Shown here one piece after another: positions 7,007 to 14,200 of a DNA stretch of 15,493 bases. The stretch lies in the NCBI GenBank assembly GCA_008080615.1, contig VIKJ01000071.1, positions 1 to 15,493 on the forward strand. Direction: 5' to 3'. The notes under the pieces were generated by a model, which was not told where the DNA came from, searched no databases, and saw nothing but the letters and a program-made list of their open reading frames with translations. Origin of the DNA: Chitinophagaceae bacterium. Lineage in GTDB: Bacteria > Bacteroidota > Bacteroidia > Chitinophagales > Chitinophagaceae. The number at the start of each line of letters is the position of its first letter. Positions within the stretch are counted from its first letter, which is position 1. The position numbers and the translations under genes are program-made.

Positions 7007-8677
7007 TTACCAAAGCAGGGTATACAAAGCCGCAATAATTCCAAATAAAATAATTACACCCACAGCAAATGCGGGATGCAGTTTAAACATAGATCGATCT
7101 ATTTCCAATCCATGTGAAACTACTCCCTTTCTTTGTTCAATTGTACTTATGATATACATCCCTGCTACACAAATAGCAAAAACAATTCCCATTCTATCTA
7201 AGAAAGGAATTTCATAAATACCCGCATCGTTTGCAATGGCATGGCCTGTAGAAACCAGGAACGATAAATCTACAAACCCTGGTAAAAATTTAAACAAGAG
7301 TGACAAAGCAAACCCGCCGATTGTTGCGAATAACGCAGCATTAGAAGTAGTTTTTTTCCAGAAGAATCCTAGAAAGAACATGGCAAAAACGCCAGGAGAA
7401 ACAAAACCTGTATACTCTTGAATATATTGAAATCCTCCTTTTTTATCAATGCCCATAAAAGGTGCAACAGCCATGGCCATTAGCATGGAAACCACAATGG
7501 CAATCCTTCCTATATTCACTAATTGTTGTTCTGATGCTTCCGCATTTATTTTTTTCTTGTAAATATCTAAAGTAAAAATAGTGGCAATACTATTGGCTTT
7601 ACCAGCAAGGGATGCCACCACTGCTGCAGTAAGTGCAGCAAACGAAAGCCCTTTTAATCCTACCGGCAATAGGTTTAATAAAACAGGATAAGCCCTGTCG
7701 GGGTTTACTTCTCCGTTCTGCAACATTTCAGTTTGAAAATATCCTTGTTGATACAATACATAAGCTGCAATACCTGGAAGCACTACAATAATGGGCATGA
7801 TTAATTTTAAGAACCCAGCAAATAGCAATCCATTTCTTGCAGTTGTAAGGCTAGCGCCCAATGCTCGTTGTGTAATATATTGATTGCAACCCCAGTAATT
7901 TAAGTTAGCAATCCATAATCCACCTATTAAAACTGTTAAGCCGGGTAAATCCATAAAATTGGGATTATCCCTTTTGAAAATCATGTGAAAATGATCATCT
8001 GCTTTTTCGCGCAATACATTAAATCCATTGAAGATGCCACTGGTGCCATTGTGTTCTGCAACTAAATTAAGCGCAATATAAGTGGCGGCTAATCCACCCA
8101 GTATTAAAAAGAAAACCTGAATTACATCGGTATATCCAATTACTTTCATACCACCTAGTGTAATGATTACTGCAAAAAATGCAAGAGCCAACATACAAAT
8201 AGCAAAAGAAATTCCAGAAATACTGCTAATGGCTAAAGCACCTAAGAAAAGTATAGAAGTCAGATTTACAAAAATGTATAAAAGCAACCAGAATACTGCC
8301 ATAATCATAGCCACCGTTGAATTATAGCGCACTTGTAAAAACTGCGGCATGGTAAAAATCTTGTTCTTTAAATAAACAGGCATAAAGAATACACCTACTA
8401 CAATTAAAGAAACAGCAGCCATCCATTCATAGCTGGCAATGGCAAGGCCCATTTTAAAACCACTACCACTCATGCCAATAAATTGTTCTGTAGAAATATT
8501 AGAAGCAATTAATGATGCCCCAATTGCCCACCAGGTTAAAGAACCTTCGGCTAAAAAATAGTCGGTTGAGCTGGCAATTTTTGATTTCTTTTGTTGATAT
8601 ACCCACCAGCCATAACCCGCAACAATAATAAAATAACAGAGGAATACAATGTAATCAGTGGGCTGTAATGATTGCAT
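7007..8677 (-). CDS. Sodium/sugar symporter, SLC5 (SSS) family, vSGLT-like
   Basis: This is a 556-residue inner-membrane transporter with the 14-helix pattern of the sodium:solute symporter family, close in length to Vibrio vSGLT (543). Conserved segments include NISTEQFIGMSGSG (60-73), ASYEWMAA (81-88), NLNYWGCNQYITQRALG (258-274), LKLIMP (290-295), AALTAAVVASLAGKANSIA (347-365) and IQEYTGFVSPGV (419-430). From memory of vSGLT, Gln65, Glu84, Asn258, Lys291 and Gln420 fall where that protein binds galactose, and Tyr261 where its gating tyrosine lies. Sugar transport driven by sodium is therefore likelier than proline or pantothenate uptake. One of two adjacent serines of the Na2 sodium site appears as Ala355, with Ser356 kept. 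The gene stands alone on the minus strand, convergent with marC. Confidence 0.88.
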   Translation of the reverse strand: MQSLQPTDYIVFLCYFIIVAGYGWWVYQQKKSKIASSTDYFLAEGSLTWWAIGASLIASNISTEQFIGMSGSGFKMGLAIASYEWMAAVSLIVVGVFFMPVYLKNKIFTMPQFLQVRYNSTVAMIMAVFWLLLYIFVNLTSILFLGALAISSISGISFAICMLALAFFAVIITLGGMKVIGYTDVIQVFFLILGGLAATYIALNLVAEHNGTSGIFNGFNVLREKADDHFHMIFKRDNPNFMDLPGLTVLIGGLWIANLNYWGCNQYITQRALGASLTTARNGLLFAGFLKLIMPIIVVLPGIAAYVLYQQGYFQTEMLQNGEVNPDRAYPVLLNLLPVGLKGLSFAALTAAVVASLAGKANSIATIFTLDIYKKKINAEASEQQLVNIGRIAIVVSMLMAMAVAPFMGIDKKGGFQYIQEYTGFVSPGVFAMFFLGFFWKKTTSNAALFATIGGFALSLLFKFLPGFVDLSFLVSTGHAIANDAGIYEIPFLDRMGIVFAICVAGMYIISTIEQRKGVVSHGLEIDRSMFKLHPAFAVGVIILFGIIAALYTLLW

Positions 8678-8755
8678 ACAAATCGTTTAGGCTTATTGTT
8701 TAAGTTAGGCTACTTGCATCGGCTGTTGCAACAAGATAGTAATTCAAAGGCAATT

Positions 8756-9085
8756 TCAAAATGAAAAATAATCCTGCAATGTTTGAAAAACTTTTTCAAC
8801 GGTTCGTTTATCTAATGTTCCCAATTTTTTTTTTAGCCTTAGTTTATCTACTGTTCTTACTTGATCAATTGCAATTTGACCTTCTTTTCCTTCAAATGAA
8901 CATTTAACTCTTGTTGGATATAATTTTATTGTGGAGGTTAAAGGGGCAATCGTAACAGTATTTAGGTATTTATTTGCTTCGTCAGGGGATATAATAATAC
9001 AGGGTCGTGATTTTTTTACTTCACTACCTACTGTTGGATTTAGTTCAACTAACCAAATTTCAGTTCGTTTTACTTCCATGTCCAT
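8756..9085 (-). CDS. mazF: MazF/PemK-family toxin (endoribonuclease)
   Basis: The 109-residue protein has the whole family pattern: RTEIWLVELNPTVGSEVKKS (7-26) with RPCIIISPDEANKYL following, VTIAPLTSTI, YPTRVKCSFEGKEGQIAIDQ and VRTVDKLRLKKKLGTL. Members are sequence-specific mRNA-cleaving toxins that arrest translation until neutralised by their antitoxin. The R-P-C-x-I-x-S-P and T-S-x-x-x-x-P-T regions that form the active site are intact, so the toxin is probably functional. The start is ATG 9085 or ATG 9079 (MEVKRTE). Both overlap the end of the antitoxin gene (by 16 or 10 bp), as usual for this module. The recognised RNA sequence cannot be predicted here. Confidence 0.93.
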   Translation of the reverse strand: MDMEVKRTEIWLVELNPTVGSEVKKSRPCIIISPDEANKYLNTVTIAPLTSTIKLYPTRVKCSFEGKEGQIAIDQVRTVDKLRLKKKLGTLDKRTVEKVFQTLQDYFSF

Positions 9086-9324
9086 TCCTCCTCATCAAAA
9101 CTATTACCAGCTTCCATCCAAGTTTTTTCCTCTGAAGAAATTTTAGTAGTTGCTTGTTTAAACTTTTCTTCCCAATCAGCACGAGGATGTTGAGTTGGTG
9201 TAATCATAATACCCTCCTTCTTAAACTCTACATTTATTTCATTTACGAAATTATATTGTTGAATTAAGATTTGAGGGAAACGGATTCCCTTGCTATTGCC
9301 AATATCAACTACTTTTAAACGCAT
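9070..9324 (-). CDS. mazE: MazE-like antitoxin, AbrB/SpoVT fold
   Basis: The 84-residue acidic protein opens with RLKVVDIGNSKGIRFPQ (2-18), the swapped-hairpin AbrB-type DNA-binding motif (I-G-N-S-x-G-x-R-x-P). Its C-terminal tail, rich in Glu, Asp and Trp (from about residue 50), is the kind of flexible segment that blocks MazF. It would both neutralise the toxin and repress its own promoter as part of the complex. It precedes and overlaps mazF on the minus strand. The start ATG at 9324 lies four bases from a well-formed -7 box, so the transcript is nearly leaderless. Assignment rests on the motif plus the adjacent MazF. Confidence 0.9.
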   Translation of the reverse strand: MRLKVVDIGNSKGIRFPQILIQQYNFVNEINVEFKKEGIMITPTQHPRADWEEKFKQATTKISSEEKTWMEAGNSFDEEEWTWK

Positions 9325-9328
9325 TATA

Positions 9329-9361
9329 CAAAGTTATTACATTGTAGCTACATTTTCAAAA
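9329..9361 (-). promoter_or_regulatory. mazEF promoter with palindromic operator candidate
   Basis: On the minus strand, TTTTG (9361-9357) and TAACTTTG (9336-9329) lie 20 bp apart and match the Bacteroidota -33/-7 consensus TTTG and TAnnTTTG. Between them is the perfect 10-bp palindrome TGTAGCTACA (9352-9343), ideally placed for the MazE dimer or MazEF complex to block RNA polymerase. The boxes and palindrome are visible; the operator role is inferred from the autoregulation known for this family. Confidence 0.6.
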
Positions 9362-9387
9362 TAAATGGAAAAATTTATCACCAAAAT

Positions 9388-9715
9388 TGCCAAACCTCGT
9401 TGCACTCGATTTGTCTTCTTCCCGTTTTGAACTTACTCAAACCCTTCGCATGTCAACCTTCGGTTGTATTTTGCCAAGACTGCCAAACCTCGTTGCACTC
9501 GGTTTGTAGGGCAAGATTGCCAGCCTTCGCTTTGCTCGGCTGTCTTCTTCCGATTTGAACTTACTCAAACCCTTCGCATGTCAACCTTTGGTTGCCCTGC
9601 GGGTTTTTTATTTTCGCCAAGACTGCCAGCCTTCGCTTCGCTCGGCTGTCTTCTACCGTTTTGAACTTACTCAAAGCCCCAACACTACGTGTTGGGTCTT
9701 TGTGGTCTCGCCAAG
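9388..9715. repeat. Cluster of structured multi-hairpin repeats
   Basis: Three imperfect copies plus one partial copy of a unit of roughly 90-100 bp fill this stretch (about 9388, 9481 partial, 9518 and 9624). Each full copy starts with a TGCCA leader and a head hairpin: outer arms AAACC/GGTTT or CAGCC/GGCTG, inner arms GT/AC or GC/GC (9392-9412, 9485-9505, 9521-9542, 9627-9648). Then come TGTCTTCT and a second hairpin TTTGA-ACTTAC-TCAAA (9426-9441, 9554-9569, 9660-9675). A third hairpin follows: CAACC/GGTTG (9454-9466, 9582-9594), or CCCAACAC/GTGTTGGG in the last copy (9678-9696). Units end with a GCCAAGA segment. Arms change in pairs between copies, so pairing is preserved. Open frames here are by-products of the repeats. 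The family is not one I can name; dispersed REP-like elements are the closest analogy. Confidence 0.8.
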
Positions 9716-9721
9716 AATGAG

Positions 9722-9789
9722 TTCGAACATTTTAAGGAATGATATCCTAGAAATTTTCGAACATTTTAAGGAATGATATCCTAGAAATT
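9722..9789. repeat. Two tandem copies of a 34-bp sequence
   Basis: TTCGAACATTTTAAGGAATG and the 14 bases after it (9722-9755) recur without change at 9756-9789. The unit begins with the palindrome TTCGAA and contains AGGA/TCCT arms around ATGATA. The duplication abuts the hairpin repeats and precedes a gene-poor, AT-rich stretch. It may be replication slippage, a protein-binding iteron pair, or a scar of integration. Nothing in the sequence decides between these. Confidence 0.85.
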
Positions 9790-10046
9790 TTAGAATCAAA
9801 ATCATTTAAACAACTAAAGTAATTCAGTCAAAGTTTAGTCATGTCTCGTCCTAGAATAGCTTGTATAATATCATCAGCTTCAATTTCTTCCAACGATTAA
9901 GGAAATGTTATGAAGTTTAACCTTACCGAGGAATTCACTATCATAAAATTAAATATATTAGAGTAAGTATAGAAAGATGGAAAGTTATTTACAACTTCTA
10001 ATACACAGATAATCTATTTAAGGATGAAGCAGTATGTTAATCCTTA
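9790..10046. other. AT-rich spacer without a convincing gene
   Basis: Together with the repeats before it, this stretch leaves about 720 bp without an intact gene. No open frame longer than about 25 codons looks protein-like, and there is no tRNA, promoter pair or terminator I can support. The only coding-like trace is the minus-strand remnant at 9828-9896. A plus-strand frame at 9910-9966 (18 codons) has no supporting context. Confidence 0.6.
9828..9896 (-). pseudogene. Possible 3' remnant of a small gene
   Basis: A minus-strand frame ending in TGA at 9830-9828 reads SLEEIEADDIIQAILGRD followed by MTKL. This is an amphipathic, acidic, helix-like tail of the kind seen at the end of small antitoxin-like proteins such as DUF433 members. 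A TAA codon stands immediately upstream in the same frame (9899-9897) and no start is present, so if it ever was coding it is now broken. The resemblance is impressionistic and it may be chance. Confidence 0.2.
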
Positions 10047-10625
10047 TTATTTTAACAATCCTACTTTTTTAAAAAAATAAATTATTCCTGATTTGGATTT
10101 TGTGCCTGTTTTGACTTGAACATTATTAATCTTTTTATTCACTACAGATTCTGATATTCCCATATTCTCTGCTACCTGCTTAGTTAATAGGTCTTCTGCT
10201 ATTAATTTAACAGCAAGCATTTCTCTTTCAGTAATCTGTTCGAACCAAGGTATGGGAGTATTTTTTATTTCCTGTATTTGAGCACCTGTAAAATTCAATT
10301 CTTTAGGGTAATACTCATCACCATTATAAATTGAATGAATGATGCTATAAATGCCTTTAAGGCTATCCCCTTTGTTCATAAAACCCATTGCCCCAAAACG
10401 AATCATTGCTTTAATGGCGCAGATATCATCAAGCATTGATAATGCGATAATTTTAATAGGTACTTGCTTTGTTTGAATATATTTAGCTACATGATACCCA
10501 GATATTCCATTAGGCATACTAATGTCTAACAAGATAATATCAGCATGTAAACCATTATCAATTTGTTTGATACATTCCTCACCACTTGTAGCTTTTCCGA
10601 CTATTTTAAAATCGGCAAACTTTTT
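10047..10625 (-). pseudogene. NarL/FixJ-type response regulator, 5'-truncated
   Basis: The frame encodes most of a response regulator: receiver pieces KKFADFKIVGKATSGEE (10625 downwards), ADIILLDISMPNGISGYHV with the phospho-accepting Asp, IIALSML with the switch Ser, and GFMNKGDS with the conserved Lys. A LuxR-type helix-turn-helix follows (ITEREMLAVKLIAED, then TKQVAENMGISESVVNKKIN). The first 20-odd receiver residues, with the acidic pair that binds magnesium, are missing. Upstream of KKFADF the reading becomes unrelated (WSSCC) and runs into a stop with no ATG. The TTG at 10532 is simply the first possible start inside the domain and would cut off beta-strand 3, so I do not accept it as the real start. 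The gene is cut off near 10625, where the GC-richer nuclease/STAND region begins. No partner histidine kinase is visible. Confidence 0.75.
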
Positions 10626-10640
10626 GCAGCATGAGGACCA
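10611..10640. other. Breakpoint between response regulator remnant and defence-type island
   Basis: Minus-strand homology to a receiver domain ends at about 10620-10625, and plus-strand protein-like sequence of the nuclease gene starts at about 10624-10640. Base composition and codon style also change here, from AT-rich on the left to visibly richer in GC on the right. No tRNA, transposase or obvious direct repeat marks the join. A 10-bp palindrome ATTTTAAAAT (10603-10612) lies close by but falls in receiver codons and may be incidental. Confidence 0.6.
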
Positions 10641-11196
10641 CTTTTCGCGGGAGGAGTTAGAACCTTACTTAGAAAGATATCATGAAAGGGTGTTTTGCTA
10701 TGAACTATATCACAAGTTGAGAATGCTAATGGACAGCAATACCAATGCAAATCAGCAGAACTTATTTGTCGCGGAAAACGTCTTTCTGCAATCCGAAGTA
10801 ATCAAGCAGAACATTGATCACACAATTGCAATGTTTTTTGAGATTGCCGAACTATCGAAAGAATTTATGCCTGACTTTCTTCTACATACTCCAGGAAATT
10901 TCGACAACCAGTTAATTGTAATGGAGGTAAAAAGCACACCGCGTCTTTCCTTCGGCAAGCTATGTGCAGACCTGCTAAAAATCCAGGAATTTATCAACAA
11001 CTACAACTATCAGCAAGGAATATTTCTGGCTGTAAACCAATCTGCCCTTAATAAACGCAGGTTACTGAACAGTCTTGCTGAATGGCATACTGGTAACATG
11101 AATACCCAAAACAGAATTTTATTATTATTCAAGAACGAACCAGGCGACGAAATAGTTGAATACAACTTAGACAACTTGCCGGAAGATGTTAATTAA
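10624..11196 (+). CDS. PD-(D/E)XK nuclease-like protein, start uncertain
   Basis: The protein-like part reads HFSREELEPYLERYHERVFC and on through YELYHKLR, then a helical region. Next comes MPDFLLHTPG, then LIVMEVKSTPRLSFGKLCAD. The Asp of PDF and the E-x-K of MEVK form a PD-(D/E)XK-like active site (Asp84, Glu101 and Lys103 counting from TTG 10624), with an earlier conserved Glu in YELYHKLR as a possible fourth ligand. Such folds usually cut DNA, though some members bind only. At about 190 residues this is a single-domain protein. The frame is open back to 10522, but those codons are antisense to the response regulator and are not trusted. TTG 10624 is the only plausible start near the breakpoint, so the true N-terminus may have been lost. 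It converges on the STAND gene, 15 bp away. I cannot name the family. Confidence 0.65.
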   Translation: MQHEDHFSREELEPYLERYHERVFCYELYHKLRMLMDSNTNANQQNLFVAENVFLQSEVIKQNIDHTIAMFFEIAELSKEFMPDFLLHTPGNFDNQLIVMEVKSTPRLSFGKLCADLLKIQEFINNYNYQQGIFLAVNQSALNKRRLLNSLAEWHTGNMNTQNRILLLFKNEPGDEIVEYNLDNLPEDVN

Positions 11197-11211
11197 AATT
11201 CTCATTACCAA

Positions 11212-14200
11212 TTACCGGCTTCTTTCAATCGTTCCAAAATGGCTGATCCTCCAGTCTTCCTTTTCCTTTGTTACAAAACCAGAAAAAAGCCTGCGGTAAA
11301 CAAATGAAGCACCCGGCCCTATGTCTTCTTTTTCTCCAAAATAATACCAGACTAATGCAAGATCACTGTCCTTCAATTTTTCGAGGGCTTTCTTCTGTAA
11401 TAAAAAACACGAATGTTCTTCTTCATAATAAGCGCCGGTATCCATACCGATGATTTCTCCGGCAGCGTTATAAAGCAAAGCATCATTTTTCCCAAAACGC
11501 GCATCCAGTAAATGAAATAAAGTTCCGCAAGGCTTGTGCAATCGAACGGTTTCTCCTGAGCAATCATATTCTCCACCCACGCTCATTTCTTCAACAAGTT
11601 CAATCGCATCATATTTCTTTCCGTCAACTGTTATATCTGTAAAAGGGTAAAGGGGATTTTCTTCTGCACGGCCACTCTTCTTATACCCATCGGCTTCATA
11701 TAGTTCGCCATGATAGATACCGTAATAAGAAAAGTTGTCTGGCACCTGGTCTCTGAGCCAATGCAGTTTCTTCTTTCCGCCTTCCATAATCCGAGAAAGA
11801 TCTTTTTTGAGTACGAGCAAGGTTTTGAATTGTAGCCATAATTCGCGTCTGTGGGTTGAAAATTTATCAAGGCCTAGTTGTTTATCCTGTTCAAACACGA
11901 ACATACCATCCATCATACACCACTGTTCCCTGGTAAGCGGATGTGTAAGGTGAATGAATTTTGTGATCTCTGGAATATCATTATCTTTTGCAAGCCAATC
12001 CTTCCGGTCTTCCGACCAATTGCTGTACCTGGCTTGCCACCACCAGTTTTCCTGAATATCAGATCTTGATTTGTGCCCATCTTCATCTCTTTTCTTTTTC
12101 GCTTTGTAAAGAACAGTAGGGTCAAAATTGCGCACATGTTCCTGGAATGCACCGACATACGGTTCGGGGATATCACTATAATTGTATCTGCCAATATATT
12201 CATAATGATCGGTAAGCAATGCCATGATCTCGTAATAAGCGATCCACTGATATTTTTTGCCGATACGCTCCGCTTTACCAACATCCCTTCCTTGAGAATC
12301 CAAACTACTATCGTGTAATCCGAAGTCTTCCTTTGTCCAGCCTAAATCAAAAACACGGTAAAGTATCCACCGTGCAACTTTGTCCAGATCAAATCGCGGC
12401 AAATCCCTTCCTTTTTCAAATGGCAATCCGTTTTGTATGTATTCTTTTGATTTTCGAAAAAGTTTTAATTGTTCAGGCGTACAATGCTTTTTCAGGAATT
12501 CTTCTGTCCGTTCAGCAAACTCCATGGTGTTTGCCAGCAGACTCTCACGTTTTTCTTCATCAACAATACTATGCAGGCTCTGACCCAATGATCCTTTCTT
12601 AGCCAGGTAATTCTGAGAACTGCAATAAATCTCAAAAAAATTCTTCTTGTTTCCCCTTAGTTTCTTTTGCAATGATTCATAGGCTTTCTTAGAATCAATT
12701 TTATATGCCGCAAAGGAACCACTGTCGCGATGGTTGGTACCGAGGATATAGCGTGAAAAATCGCCAAAGCCTCTAAGGGAAGTAATAATCTGGAAATAGC
12801 CTCTTTCTTCGTCAGTATATTTCTCACCTGATTTTTTGCGGTGTTCCAATGCATCTGCCCATTCAATTGTAGGAATCTTTTTGGGAAATACACTTTTAAA
12901 AGGAGGATTAAGTAAAGCGGGTTTATAATCGAGCTTGATCCCTTTTCCAACAGCACATTCTACCATACATTTCGCATAGTCCCGTGTAAGAATATTTACA
13001 GGTGGTTTACTGGTACGGAAATAAAGATCATACACATACTGAACAAATTCACGGATGGCATTATGATCATTACTACGGCTGACTGCACCAAAACAACCCG
13101 CGACTACTCTTTCCAGTACATAAGGATCATTGACATCCTGAATTTTATCAAAAACTACTTTTAATAAATGAACCCTGTGCACAAACAGTGCTGTAAAAGC
13201 TTTACTTGCTTTATCCCTTATAAAACGGTCAGAACTTGTGAACAGCCATGATAAAACAGTACCAATATGAACCACCGTTTCATCATCCATTGGGTAATCA
13301 TCTATATGATCATTCCAGCACCAGTTTATGATCCTTTCAACCGAACTCGGGTCATAATAGCGGTAGATACGTGAAATTGGGATGGTCCAGATTTTATCAC
13401 GTTCAGCTACAGTCCTATCCATTAACTGCCGATGAAGAAAATCTGAATTAAAATAGTGGCCCTTGTGTGTGCAGACAAGAAGAATGATCTCAAAAAATTT
13501 CTCAGATGCGCGCTCCGATGTATTCAGATGTGCTTTGATATACTCCCACAGTTTTTCGTTGGTAGTAGATGATTTTCTCCATAGCAAGCTACCGAGAATA
13601 GCGTTGTATACTGCACCTTCTAGTTGGTTAGCCATGTTATTAGGAACAACTTCATTCAATTCAATACCAAATACTTCGGGCAACAGGATAGCTAATGCAT
13701 CAAGTACCCCGTTATTCATTCCTTCATAATAATGTGGCTTCAACAACTGTTTTTGCAACTCACCGCCTTTTGCGAAAGATTTTCGAAGCTGCGGTAAGGT
13801 TTTATTCCTGATAACATGACGCGCTTTAAATTGATCGATCATTCGTTCATACGAAAATGAAATTCCGTTTCTGGAATAGGAGCTTTGCGTATTGTCAAAC
13901 AGGTAGTCTTCCATCAAAAGATTTTCCTTCAATAATTCTTCCAGGAAATTCTTGTGATTCGTATAAGGGCTTGCTGCTGCCTCTGCAATTGCATGTGCCT
14001 TGTTGTATTCTAGTACATACTGACCACTTTCCATTTGCACCGCTACCAACGCATCAATTGTTTTCTGTACAGGATTCACACGCTCCCATGGATAATCAAG
14101 TCGTTCTCCGAGTTTCTGATTAATGGACGCAGTAAAACTTTCGAAAATATTTGTGATACCACTGAAACCATGATCAATTTTCTTATACCCCAGGTTAACC

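Noticed and set aside
9595..9609. CCCTGCGGG followed by six T as a rho-independent terminator
   Set aside because: The stem has only three base pairs, and no gene on that strand ends nearby. It is more likely part of the repeat unit.
9464..9776. Two plus-strand open frames in the repeat cluster
   Set aside because: They repeat the same residues because they read through the hairpin repeats. Composition (Cys, Arg, Phe and Leu runs) is unlike a real protein.
9388..9789. CRISPR array
   Set aside because: Repeats are long, internally hairpinned and imperfect, spacing is irregular, the 34-bp copies abut with no spacer, and no cas gene is near.
9910..9966. Plus-strand 18-codon frame MKFNLTEEFTIIKLNILE
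   Set aside because: Too short, with no promoter, context or recognisable family. Chance is the simplest explanation in AT-rich DNA.
10522..10623. N-terminal extension of the nuclease-like frame back to 10522
   Set aside because: These codons are antisense to clear response-regulator receiver sequence, so the protein-like part begins only at about 10624.
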